64,000 bases of DNA, taken from positions 62,001 through 126,000 of the forward strand of contig NZ_PKOZ01000005.1 of assembly GCF_002946355.1 (NCBI RefSeq), written 5' to 3'. A program made the translations under genes and the position numbers. This document shows positions 43,408-51,437 of this stretch, one piece after another (positions within the stretch are counted from its first letter, which is position 1; each line of letters opens with the position of its first letter). This DNA is from Pradoshia eiseniae (GTDB taxonomy: Bacteria; Bacillota; Bacilli; Bacillales; Pradoshiaceae). The notes below the pieces were generated by a model, which was not told the DNA's origin, made no database searches, and saw only the letters and a program-made list of their open reading frames with translations.

Positions 43408-46400
43408 TTTGAATCATCCTTATAAACCTTTTTCGTTTTTGATTGCAATGGTTTTAAAGAATCGGTTTTATCCTTTAGAACCCGCATAATTCCCCACATT
43501 CCTAATTCAATATCCCATCTGATTAGACCTGAACGATACAAGTAATCTCCTGCTTCCCGCAACAAACCGCCAGCTCCATAAAGTAATTCAAAGTTGTCAC
43601 TTGAACCTACGGTGTTGAACCCATCAGCTGATATAATAGAAGAATTCATATCCTCTCGGCTTCTAAAGAATTTATGCCCATGGATGGTAAAGGTATGCGT
43701 CCTAGGTTTGTCAGCTGGAAATACAAACCGCAGCGTCACGGGATCCCCAGGGTAGGCCAAAAACAATGGGATTGCTGGATCTTTATTGTCTCCTCTTGTA
43801 CTAAATACTTTAAACACTTCGTTTGGATGATCTATCCGATGGTGGAACCTCTCTGAACGAAAGTTGAATCCTCTTGAACCTTGATCTTCAGGGTCCGCCA
43901 GTTCTTCTTCTGGTTCAACAAAAAGCGGTTCCGGATCAATGATTAGTTTTCCATCCTTATCTACAAGCCTAACCCCATCATGCATTAATAGAGCAAACTC
44001 TCTAAATTCATATAATAAGGGATTCGAAATAACGACTTGACTGCCTCTATTTACTTCCTTTCTCGTCATTGGATCTAGATAATCTGATCCTCTTGGCTCT
44101 CCAATCAGCATGCCAAAGGCTCCATGATGGCGATGATTTCGGACATCGGCCATATCCCAGAGATTAGCAGATCCGAAGTCACGGTCGATATACCAGCGAT
44201 ACGTAATACTTTGCCCTGGAGCGATTGTCTGGTCATCATTAAATCCAACCGTTGCGCCATCAGAATGTCTGACATCGTATATCACATGTTGGGCATGCAG
44301 GGATATACGCTTGGATGGAGGAAATGGAGCATTCACCGGCACAAACGGATAGCCATGTTTTTTCTCGTGATGGAAGTGATCTTCCAATCGATTATGAAGA
44401 GTTATTTCCACCCACTCACCGGTATTGGCACGTATAATAAGAGGTTCCGGATTTAAATCTCCTTTCAAGATATTAGGCACATCCTCCTTGAGGGCAAAGA
44501 TAATGCCAAAAGGATCGTGATCTCCAGCATCGTTATACTGGATAGAAGCATTTAATGCAACCACCTCATACCTTCGAACAACCGCATTAGGCGGGTAAGG
44601 TTTTTCTGGCTGAGATGCGATTGGAGGCTTCTTCCCGGTTGGATTCGGTAAAGGTTTCTCTCTTTTTGGAGGCGGCTCTCTATCTGGCAGCGGAATTAAA
44701 TGCGGCACTTTTTTCTCGAAGGTTCTGAATATCCCCCAGTTTCCTAACCAAATGTCATCAACACTTCCATAATGGTAAAGCATATCGAAGTCACCCTCTC
44801 CTTCGATATTAAATTCCAAAGTAAATGATTCAGCTATGACAAGATGCTGCTGCTGATCGATTTCTGAGTCTAAATCCAGCCTTTCTCTATGCCATCTCTG
44901 GCGATGGAGGTTAAAACTATGCGATTCTTCATGAGCCCCTTGTAGAAGACGAATTCGCACAGGATCTCCATTATAGGTTTGTAACATAGGCGTTACAGGG
45001 TCACCATGAACCCAAGAACTAAAGACATAAGCAGGGTCACAATCCGGTTCCTTTAAACGGAACTGAATAGGCTCATTTCGATAATTAACGCCCATTACCC
45101 CAGGATCATCTGGGGAACCTGGAAACGGAGGAGGATTTAAGGGACAGCCGTCTTTATCAAATAGCAGGGTAAAATCCTGTACAAATAAAGTCAGCTCACG
45201 GAAATCTGGAATTAATGGATTTACGATGGTTGCCTGGGTTCCTGATTCGATTTCTCTTCCTGTACGTGAATCTAAGAATTTTGAGCCTCTCGCTTGAACA
45301 TTAATACTGGCAAAAACACCATGCTGCTGATGCTCATTAGCAAATAGATGATCATGCCAAAAGGTCGCTTTTAATTCAACATCGGCAAACCATTGGTAAC
45401 GGATCGTTTCACCCGGAAGAATTCCCGAATCATAGTTCCAGCCTACATTTGCACCATCTGCTACAAGAACGTCAAATTTAACAAAGTGAACATGCATGCC
45501 TGCTTCATAAGTTCGGTTCACCAATTGGAAAGCATTCCCTCCAATTGTTTCAGGCAATTTATTGGTGAATTTAAAGTGAATGCATTCACCGGCATTAGCC
45601 CTTAACACAAGTGGTTCCGGCGCCTTTCTTCCAGAGCGTACATCCTCTTCATCTTCTGCTAACACATATAATCGGCCCTCCGGATCGTGCCATCCTTGGT
45701 TATTATAGACAATTGGCATTTGCATTAAGACAACATGAAATTCCCTTTCAGGTGTTACATCCGGTATACAAGGATTAACAAATACGGCTCCCGGTCGAGC
45801 ATTTGGTGCGAAATGACTCTTTTCAATCCTAGTGGCTTCTCTTCCTCCCACAATCCCCAGCGGTGGACGTGGCGCTTTCGATCCTACGATACCTGGAATA
45901 AAACCTGGAAATCCTGGCTTCTCTGGCGTCGGTCTTGGAGGCAACGGCCGATCAGGCAATGGCTGCAAGGCCTTAATGGGTAAACCATTTGGATAACATT
46001 GACTGCCATCCTGTAAGGTATCAAAGTTGCGTTGCATCCCCCACATTCCTTCTCCAAAGTGCGGGTAAAGATGGCAGTGTATAATCGCATCCCCCATTGC
46101 GCCTTGTAAGCTTCCTGCCCCGTAGAGAGGAGAAACCGTATAATGAGTTTGAGGGGAAATGGCCTGTACATCCACTAGCTCCGAATCCACATCTGTTGGT
46201 TCAAATAACCATTGATGGACATGGTAATGAAAGGAATGGGTCTCTTGGACACCACCATGAACCAGCCTGATTTTTATCGGATCTCCGATATAAGCTCGCA
46301 GAATCGGTGTATCCGGATCACCGAACACCCATGAATCATGATGAACCTCTTCACCTTCACAATCTGGACAAACGACCCCCTCCTGAATCAATCTCATCCT

Positions 46401-47075
46401 ATTCCGCATCGGTTCAGCACGATAATTGATTAGATGTGTCGCTTCTGGCTGAAGGGTATGGGGACTAATAGGTGCTTGTCCTGTTAAATCATCCACTTCC
46501 ATTTCATCGTGGAAAAACCACCCGAATTCTCGGTAAGAAGGAAGCAGCCTGTTATGAACATCAGCAAAACAGCCGCTATCAATCGGTTTACCTGTAACAG
46601 GGTCCGTCCACCACGATCCACGAGGTTCTACGAAAAGAGCGCCAAACAACCCATGAACATTGCTTCCTAATTCACTCGATAACGTATTGCCTAAATCTGA
46701 AAAGAAATGAACGCCTTCCTGAGTGACTTTCCACTTATAAACGATTTTTTCATTTGGTTCAACGGTCGTATCTGGATTTATCCCAACAAAGGCACCGTCA
46801 GAAGTAAAAACATCGTATTCGGTGTTTTGAATGTGCATGGAGGTATTAAAAGGGAGTTTGTTTTCAAAGGTAATTTCGATGTCATCGCCTACGTTAGCAC
46901 GAATCACGAGGGGCTCTACTAAATCAACAGGAGTAAATGGATGATGTTTCACCTTTTTTTGTACAATATTCACATTTTCCTTCAAAACATACATCATGCC
47001 ATCGGGATCATGATCGCCAAATTTATTCACAACAATACGGATAGGAATGGCCACAATATGAAAGCGTCTAATCAT
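43404..47075 (-). CDS. mnxG: MnxG-like giant multicopper oxidase (putative spore Mn(II) oxidase)
   Basis: A 1223-residue multicopper oxidase, close in length to MnxG (1217 aa), the Mn(II) oxidase on spores of marine Bacillus SG-1. Three tandem units of about 390 residues (starting near 4, 445 and 835, each with an HDP-x-G segment) hold two cupredoxin domains each, joined by Pro-rich linkers (370-405, 795-830). Only one complete set of copper motifs exists: HSFHYHVH (280-287) and HCHLYPHFGEGM (333-344) in domain 2, with MHVH (527-530) and WHDH (573-576) in domain 3. No signal peptide is visible, as expected for assembly in the mother cell. The ATG at 47075 overlaps the mnxF stop. Confidence 0.9.
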   Translation of the reverse strand: MIRRFHIVAIPIRIVVNKFGDHDPDGMMYVLKENVNIVQKKVKHHPFTPVDLVEPLVIRANVGDDIEITFENKLPFNTSMHIQNTEYDVFTSDGAFVGINPDTTVEPNEKIVYKWKVTQEGVHFFSDLGNTLSSELGSNVHGLFGALFVEPRGSWWTDPVTGKPIDSGCFADVHNRLLPSYREFGWFFHDEMEVDDLTGQAPISPHTLQPEATHLINYRAEPMRNRMRLIQEGVVCPDCEGEEVHHDSWVFGDPDTPILRAYIGDPIKIRLVHGGVQETHSFHYHVHQWLFEPTDVDSELVDVQAISPQTHYTVSPLYGAGSLQGAMGDAIIHCHLYPHFGEGMWGMQRNFDTLQDGSQCYPNGLPIKALQPLPDRPLPPRPTPEKPGFPGFIPGIVGSKAPRPPLGIVGGREATRIEKSHFAPNARPGAVFVNPCIPDVTPEREFHVVLMQMPIVYNNQGWHDPEGRLYVLAEDEEDVRSGRKAPEPLVLRANAGECIHFKFTNKLPETIGGNAFQLVNRTYEAGMHVHFVKFDVLVADGANVGWNYDSGILPGETIRYQWFADVELKATFWHDHLFANEHQQHGVFASINVQARGSKFLDSRTGREIESGTQATIVNPLIPDFRELTLFVQDFTLLFDKDGCPLNPPPFPGSPDDPGVMGVNYRNEPIQFRLKEPDCDPAYVFSSWVHGDPVTPMLQTYNGDPVRIRLLQGAHEESHSFNLHRQRWHRERLDLDSEIDQQQHLVIAESFTLEFNIEGEGDFDMLYHYGSVDDIWLGNWGIFRTFEKKVPHLIPLPDREPPPKREKPLPNPTGKKPPIASQPEKPYPPNAVVRRYEVVALNASIQYNDAGDHDPFGIIFALKEDVPNILKGDLNPEPLIIRANTGEWVEITLHNRLEDHFHHEKKHGYPFVPVNAPFPPSKRISLHAQHVIYDVRHSDGATVGFNDDQTIAPGQSITYRWYIDRDFGSANLWDMADVRNHRHHGAFGMLIGEPRGSDYLDPMTRKEVNRGSQVVISNPLLYEFREFALLMHDGVRLVDKDGKLIIDPEPLFVEPEEELADPEDQGSRGFNFRSERFHHRIDHPNEVFKVFSTRGDNKDPAIPLFLAYPGDPVTLRFVFPADKPRTHTFTIHGHKFFRSREDMNSSIISADGFNTVGSSDNFELLYGAGGLLREAGDYLYRSGLIRWDIELGMWGIMRVLKDKTDSLKPLQSKTKKVYKDDSK

Positions 47076-47385
47076 CTTCTTCGCCTCTAATATCAGGTAT
47101 AACAGGTTGACCTGGTTTTTGAATATAAAAAACTTCAATATTATCAATATGAATATTGAACGTTTCACCATCTAACTCTGTGATATTGGTCACCTCAGCT
47201 TTTATGACCACATAATCACCAACAACCTCAACAATTTTGCCAATAATCAAGAATGGATAGGAAGCCATAAGGATTAGTGCTCTCCTACTTATGTTTTCTT
47301 CAAATTCACGGGTAACATGAGCTTGTCTAATAGCATTAATATCTTCACCTCGACTACCTTGCTTTGATGAAGGTTTTTTATCCAC
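47068..47385 (-). CDS. mnxF: MnxF-like small subunit of the oxidase complex
   Basis: A 105-residue protein directly before and overlapping mnxG, the position of mnxF in the SG-1 operon, where MnxE and MnxF form a hexamer bound to MnxG. The N-terminus is helical and polar; residues about 44-92 look like a small beta-barrel (IIGKIVEVVGDYVVIKA, FNIHIDNIEVFYIQ). The start is GTG at 47385, with AGGATGTGAT as a one-mismatch ribosome binding site. The name rests on position, size and partner, not on alignment. Confidence 0.72.
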   Translation of the reverse strand: MDKKPSSKQGSRGEDINAIRQAHVTREFEENISRRALILMASYPFLIIGKIVEVVGDYVVIKAEVTNITELDGETFNIHIDNIEVFYIQKPGQPVIPDIRGEEDD

Positions 47386-47417
47386 AAAATCACATCCTAG
47401 CTTAAAAGTTTTTCGTA

Positions 47418-47720
47418 TTATAAAATCGGGATTACTCGCTTAGGGTCAAAAAGGGTGATGCTAACAATATGTTCAAGAGGAAAATTTAATGGGGTTGGGA
47501 ACGTGTAAAAGGGCGCGTTATGCATCTTAATAATCGGCTTGTCCATTGTAATGAATCCGTTATTAACCTCTGTCACTTCCCCGGTAAAAATCGGTCTGAA
47601 CGTTTGACCTAGAATATTAAGCTGACTACTTTCCAATACCAGTAATACTTCCTTATTTTTGAATTCCGCAAATAATCGGTTTCTACCAATAATCGGCTCT
47701 GCCAAAACCATCTCTCCCAT
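47418..47720 (-). CDS. mnxE: MnxE-like small subunit of the oxidase complex
   Basis: A protein of about 100 residues, first gene of the mnxE-F-G-X operon. It is beta-rich, with LFAEFKNKEVLLVLESSQ and FTGEVTEVNNGFITMDKP, again like a small barrel. The start is ambiguous: the ATG at 47720 has no upstream ribosome binding site, the ATG at 47711 touches GGGAGAG, and a TTG at 47705 is six bases after it. A sigma-K-like -10 lies only 10 bases upstream of the first ATG. The name is inferred from gene order and size. Confidence 0.68.
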   Translation of the reverse strand: MGEMVLAEPIIGRNRLFAEFKNKEVLLVLESSQLNILGQTFRPIFTGEVTEVNNGFITMDKPIIKMHNAPFYTFPTPLNFPLEHIVSITLFDPKRVIPIL

Positions 47721-47729
47721 CTTTTTTTA

Positions 47730-47738
47730 TATAATATG
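47730..47738 (-). promoter_or_regulatory. Candidate sigma-K -10 element for the mnx operon
   Basis: CATATTATA on the minus strand fits the sigma-K -10 consensus CATA-N3-TA. I cannot find a convincing AC-type -35 at 16-17 bases upstream, and the region is AT-rich. Mother-cell expression is expected from what is known of mnx. Confidence 0.3.
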
Positions 47739-47811
47739 AATGTTTAATTGTAGGGAAACTGAAAGTGAAAAAAATAATGAATTTCCCCATTCAAAATAAA
47801 CATTCTTCACG

Positions 47812-47838
47812 AAAAAAAGATCAACTTACATTGATCTT
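47812..47838 (-). terminator. Terminator between the two-module paralogue and mnxE
   Basis: Eight-base arms AAGATCAA/TTGATCTT with a six-base loop are followed by a T-run on the minus strand. It separates the 240-aa gene from mnxE, which therefore needs its own promoter. Confidence 0.75.
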
Positions 47839-47839
47839 C

Positions 47840-48562
47840 TTAATCTTCTTTCCTGAAACGTCCTTTTTTTACGTTTACTAATAAACGTTGAAAATAAGAA
47901 ATAAATCTACCCTGCTTCACATAATTTATATTGTTAATGGATATTTCGTGTTTTTTCTTATCTGTTATTTGAATAGTATTGTTTAGAATTTTGGTCAATT
48001 TTCCTTTAATCGTTTTGCCAGCAAATAGGGTAACTCTTGTACCCAGCCATAACGTTAAATTTGTATTTAGTGATTCTTCAAAAAACTGCTGCTTTAATAT
48101 TTCTTTACCCGAAACCGTTTCACCAAAGTTTGTCAATATTCTTCGTCTAAGCTCTGTATCATAAATGACATGTTGATGCCCGCTTGGCAAATCTGGAATT
48201 CCAAAAGGAGTTTTAGCAGAATGAATGGCATGATACGGAATCCAAATACGCGTAAATAACGTTTTAATCATAACAAAGTTTCTTCCTACAATATTCACTT
48301 TACCTACCGTCTTAATGACCTCTTGGCCATCCCTTGAGAAGACCTCAACCAGCTGATTTTTTTTATGCTTAAAAAACTTCAATAACATCAGTTGCTTTTT
48401 ATGATCCGGAAGATAACTTCCTAAGTTTTTCAGATTCACGCCATGAATATATTCTTGCAGCATTTTCAACTCATACAAGGGCAATGAACTCGCAGGAGAT
48501 GTAAACCGATCTTCCTGTTTTAATTCTGGATGTTCATATTCGTACCTACCATTATTACTCAT
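47840..48562 (-). CDS. Two-module Sm-like protein, paralogue of the last mnx-operon gene
   Basis: A 240-residue basic protein of unknown function. TSPASSLPLYELKMLQ (21-36) mirrors TSPNSPLPPDELDELQ of the 42517-43407 protein. Two beta modules follow at about 57-117 (GKVNIVGRNFVMIKTLFTRIWIPYHAI) and 155-217 (LGTRVTLFAGKTIKGKLTKI, EISINNINYV), interrupted by FGETVSGKE, which matches FGDFVSKDP of the paralogue. The Cys-rich N-terminus is absent. The ATG follows AAGGA. It lies just upstream of mnxE but behind its own terminator. It may occupy the place of an upstream mnx gene; I cannot assign it a letter. Confidence 0.78.
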   Translation of the reverse strand: MSNNGRYEYEHPELKQEDRFTSPASSLPLYELKMLQEYIHGVNLKNLGSYLPDHKKQLMLLKFFKHKKNQLVEVFSRDGQEVIKTVGKVNIVGRNFVMIKTLFTRIWIPYHAIHSAKTPFGIPDLPSGHQHVIYDTELRRRILTNFGETVSGKEILKQQFFEESLNTNLTLWLGTRVTLFAGKTIKGKLTKILNNTIQITDKKKHEISINNINYVKQGRFISYFQRLLVNVKKGRFRKED

Positions 48563-48649
48563 GTTTTTCCTTGTTCCTTTCCATACTTAATTGTTTGGCT
48601 ATTGAATTACCTAAATAAGCCCAAAACTTATTTAAAGGGAGAAGACATT

Positions 48650-49057
48650 ATGAGCTTATTAATCATATTGATTACTGCAAGCTATTTCATTGTTTGTTTT
48701 GTTTCTTATTCTTTCTTATTTAAAGTGAGAAATTTAATTGGATATCATCTTGGAATGAATCTTGCCATGTCAAGTAGCGGTGTAATGGGGATTGCCATTG
48801 GAACTATCCTTGGCTTTACTTTCCCCGAGTTCTATACTGAAATCACCATTGTCACCACCGTTATTGCCATGATTATTGGGGCATTATTTGGAGCATTGGT
48901 TGATTATCAAACCTTACTTTCTGGTATTTCAAGCGGGTTAATGGCTGGAATTATGGGCCCAATGATTGGGGTTGTCGCAGACCTAGGTTTAATTACTTTT
49001 TCAACAGTTCTGGTCTATTTCACTTTCGGACTTCTTTGCTTTTCTATTCGTTCCTAA
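48650..49057 (+). CDS. Small Gly-rich multi-spanning membrane protein
   Basis: A 135-residue protein with four or five membrane helices and many Gly/Met residues (MSSSGVMGIAIGTILGF, IIGALFGALVDYQTL, GISSGLMAGIMGPMIGVVADLG). I do not recognise the family. The ATG at 48650 is eight bases after GGGAG; the upstream frame is not supported. It is divergent from the 240-aa gene and convergent with the CopCD gene, with only two bases between the stops. Met- and Gly-rich helices beside copper genes would suit a metal transporter or assembly factor; this is speculative. Confidence 0.72.
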   Translation: MSLLIILITASYFIVCFVSYSFLFKVRNLIGYHLGMNLAMSSSGVMGIAIGTILGFTFPEFYTEITIVTTVIAMIIGALFGALVDYQTLLSGISSGLMAGIMGPMIGVVADLGLITFSTVLVYFTFGLLCFSIRS

Positions 49058-49059
49058 AG

Positions 49060-50379
49060 TTAAGACATTGGACTTAAATAAGTTAAAATAGACACAAGAA
49101 TAATAATGACCATCATCAAGAAGAAATCTAGTACAATCAGTTTTCCCGAGTCCGCTTTTCTGTGTTTTTTAATGGCTGAACGTATGAAAGCTCCTATGAT
49201 TAGAACAAAGACCACCAGAGCTAATTTAGATAGCAGAGCTATTCCCCAGCCTGTTAATAATTGCTCAAAACTAGAAATAAAGGCGATTCCAGCAAAAAGG
49301 CCTGTTATTGATAAAATAATCATACCTATGAGAGCGTATCTTGAAAAAAGCGGTAGAAAGGATTGGACGTATAATCTTTGCTTTCTCCAAAAGACTAGTA
49401 TAAATGTGAGACCAGATGCCCAAATGGAGGCTGCCAGTAAATGAATACTATTACTAATCACTAAAGCAGAGGTTGGTTCAAATTCAAGCGAATGACCATT
49501 CAAACTTTTAGACAAAAGAAGAATCATAATCCAACCAAGATCACACCATCTATTCCGAAACAATATAATAAAACCAATTAGTGAGGCAACAAGTGAAACT
49601 AGCCACATCAAACCAAAATTGGTCCCGAACGGGAAATCCGGAGGAAAAGCTAACCCTTTATCGGTGAAAATGTTTAATTGCATCAGTATCATGGAGAGTA
49701 ATCCGACGAGATGAACCATTTGAAGCACAATTCCCCAGAATAAATACTTCTTCTGCAGGTCATTCGCATAATCTTGAATATACCTCCACCAAAATACCCA
49801 ACCAATGATTAATAATAAGCCAATATAATAAATCGCTCTCATCAAATAAATTAGCCATTCCGCTAAGTTGGCTTCAGCTAAAGTGATGGGTTCTGAATTA
49901 AAGCCTGAATCCACCTTCATGATGTTTTCTTCACTACTTGGCTGTTGCGGTTCAAGTTCCACAACGGATCCGTGTCTATCCATTTGCGGTGTTGGATTCA
50001 CATCAACGACGCTAAAATTATATGCACCTCTTATTGGATGACCGTCATTCGATGAAATGACATAGTATTCGACCCTATAAATTCCCTCATTTAACTCTGG
50101 GAGTTCCAAGGTCATTTCCTTCTGATTGTCGTTAAACCGAGGCGGATTATCCGTTACCTCCTGTTGCTTTTCATTCGTTACCTTTAAAGAGGCAAGCTCT
50201 CTTTCAACCTTTTTATCAAACGTGATGACGACCTCATTTGGCTGGGTTTCTAACTGACTATTCGGAACAGGAGATTCCTTTACAACAAAAGAATGACCCA
50301 ATGCTTTATTAGGACTCAAAAAAAAGAAGAATGAAGTGAAAAATAGAAAAATAGTAAACAAATGTTTGATTTTAATCAT
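49060..50379 (-). CDS. CopC-CopD fusion copper protein (YcnJ type)
   Basis: A 439-residue protein. The signal peptide (1-28) ends ALG, leaving His29 as the mature N-terminus (HSFVVKESPVPNS), the Cu(II) ligand position of CopC. The CopC beta domain ends with SSNDGHPIRGAYNFSV, containing the second conserved His/Asp. Eight membrane helices of a CopD domain follow (from about residue 170). B. subtilis YcnJ has this architecture and imports copper. Placed within the mnx block, it probably supplies copper for the multicopper oxidase. Confidence 0.88.
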   Translation of the reverse strand: MIKIKHLFTIFLFFTSFFFFLSPNKALGHSFVVKESPVPNSQLETQPNEVVITFDKKVERELASLKVTNEKQQEVTDNPPRFNDNQKEMTLELPELNEGIYRVEYYVISSNDGHPIRGAYNFSVVDVNPTPQMDRHGSVVELEPQQPSSEENIMKVDSGFNSEPITLAEANLAEWLIYLMRAIYYIGLLLIIGWVFWWRYIQDYANDLQKKYLFWGIVLQMVHLVGLLSMILMQLNIFTDKGLAFPPDFPFGTNFGLMWLVSLVASLIGFIILFRNRWCDLGWIMILLLSKSLNGHSLEFEPTSALVISNSIHLLAASIWASGLTFILVFWRKQRLYVQSFLPLFSRYALIGMIILSITGLFAGIAFISSFEQLLTGWGIALLSKLALVVFVLIIGAFIRSAIKKHRKADSGKLIVLDFFLMMVIIILVSILTYLSPMS

Positions 50380-50818
50380 CTTAAAACTCCTATCTAGAAA
50401 ACCTTTTAAAATGGTATTCCCCCTGACTAAGCTGCTTCCCTGTATAAATTAAATCGAACCAGACATTCAGACATTTTACTTGCCTAAAGGCTCTGCCCGC
50501 TTAGTTCGCACAAGGACACAACTGACAGTCTTTTGAAGTTGACCTTTCCGTTCAGCTGCTTCTGCAACCGACAAACGATTTGTACAGAAGATGATGGCAT
50601 CCTTCCCGATTCGTATACTATTCTAAGTGAACTAAAGCTCATACGATTTCCAATGGAGGACACCATCAATTCGTCAACGATGCCAGGAACAAAGAAATAA
50701 ACTTATCACAATAGGCTGACTAAGATTTAAGTCAGACTAACACGGTAAACAAAAGCTTCGTCTAGGGATTTTTGAAAATGCAAAATTCCACCTTCTATTT
50801 CACCCAAAAGCTTTACAC
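50380..50818. other. Gene-free stretch, possible gene remnant
   Basis: About 440 bases with no supported gene. A minus-strand frame at 50484-50669 lacks a convincing ribosome binding site and has unusual composition. A six-base stem-loop lies at about 50722-50742. The stretch may be a decayed gene, since short coding-like pieces occur in two frames. Confidence 0.3.
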
Positions 50819-51178
50819 TCATTTCTTTTCTTCATTTAACCAGTGTATGTGACTGATTTTGTCCTTTAAAATCGTTACAATCCTGCCATGATCATTTAAT
50901 AGCTCAATAAAGTCGATCCCAACATTATAAATTTTCCCGCTGATTTTATTTTCTTCAGAACAGAGAGTCGTTTCGATTTCAACTTCTTGTCCTTTAAATT
51001 TAACTAACTCAAAATTCAAGTTATCCGTTAATCCTGCTAAGTTTATTTCGAAAAAATCTCCACAGTCTTCGCAATCTAAATAAGGAAAACGAACAGGGAT
51101 GAGAAATCTTTCTTTCAAGAAACGATGATGGTCCTTGTCCCAATTATGTTCATCACAATGACATTGCTCGGATTTCAA
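50819..51178 (-). CDS. Small Cys/His-rich protein with one Sm-like module
   Basis: A 119-residue protein of unknown function. The N-terminal half has QCHCDEHNWDKDHHRF and LDCEDCGDFFEI, a Cys/His set that could bind metal. The C-terminal half (about 55-114) is a beta module with GQEVEIETTL, ISGKIYNVGIDFIELL and VTILKDKISHIHWL, resembling the modules in the mnx-associated proteins. The start is a TTG at 51178, eight bases after GGAGG. It is on the same strand as CopCD, with a gap of about 440 bases. Confidence 0.72.
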   Translation of the reverse strand: MKSEQCHCDEHNWDKDHHRFLKERFLIPVRFPYLDCEDCGDFFEINLAGLTDNLNFELVKFKGQEVEIETTLCSEENKISGKIYNVGIDFIELLNDHGRIVTILKDKISHIHWLNEEKK

Positions 51179-51437
51179 GACGTTTACCTCCTTTCATAGT
51201 ATTATTCAATATATGTAATTCCCCTGCTCTTTGAATGGGATTAGCGCACAGGATCATACCCATATAACATGAAGGCCACACCCTCTTCCTTCGAAGTTTA
51301 CACTATCAAAGACTAACGAAAACACAGCAAATGACGATAGCGTTTCCTGACATAACTCAATAATAAATGAGGTCAATATATCGACATCAAAAAAAGAAGA
51401 CAGCCCAGCTGTCTTCTTTCTTTATCCCATCCTTCTA
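51179..51437. other. Intergenic region before the Cys/His-rich gene
   Basis: It holds the adhE terminator (51389-51419) and the upstream region of the 119-aa gene. I see nothing else. Confidence 0.4.
51389..51419 (-). terminator. Terminator of adhE
   Basis: Ten-base perfect arms AGAAGACAGC/GCTGTCTTCT with a three-base loop are followed by a T-run on the minus strand. Confidence 0.85.

Noticed and set aside
48530-48649. Upstream extension of the small membrane protein at 48650
   Set aside because: The ribosome binding site GGGAG lies just before 48650, and the extension overlaps the divergent gene.
50484-50669. A 61-codon minus-strand frame
   Set aside because: It has no ribosome binding site and no recognisable or conserved-looking sequence.
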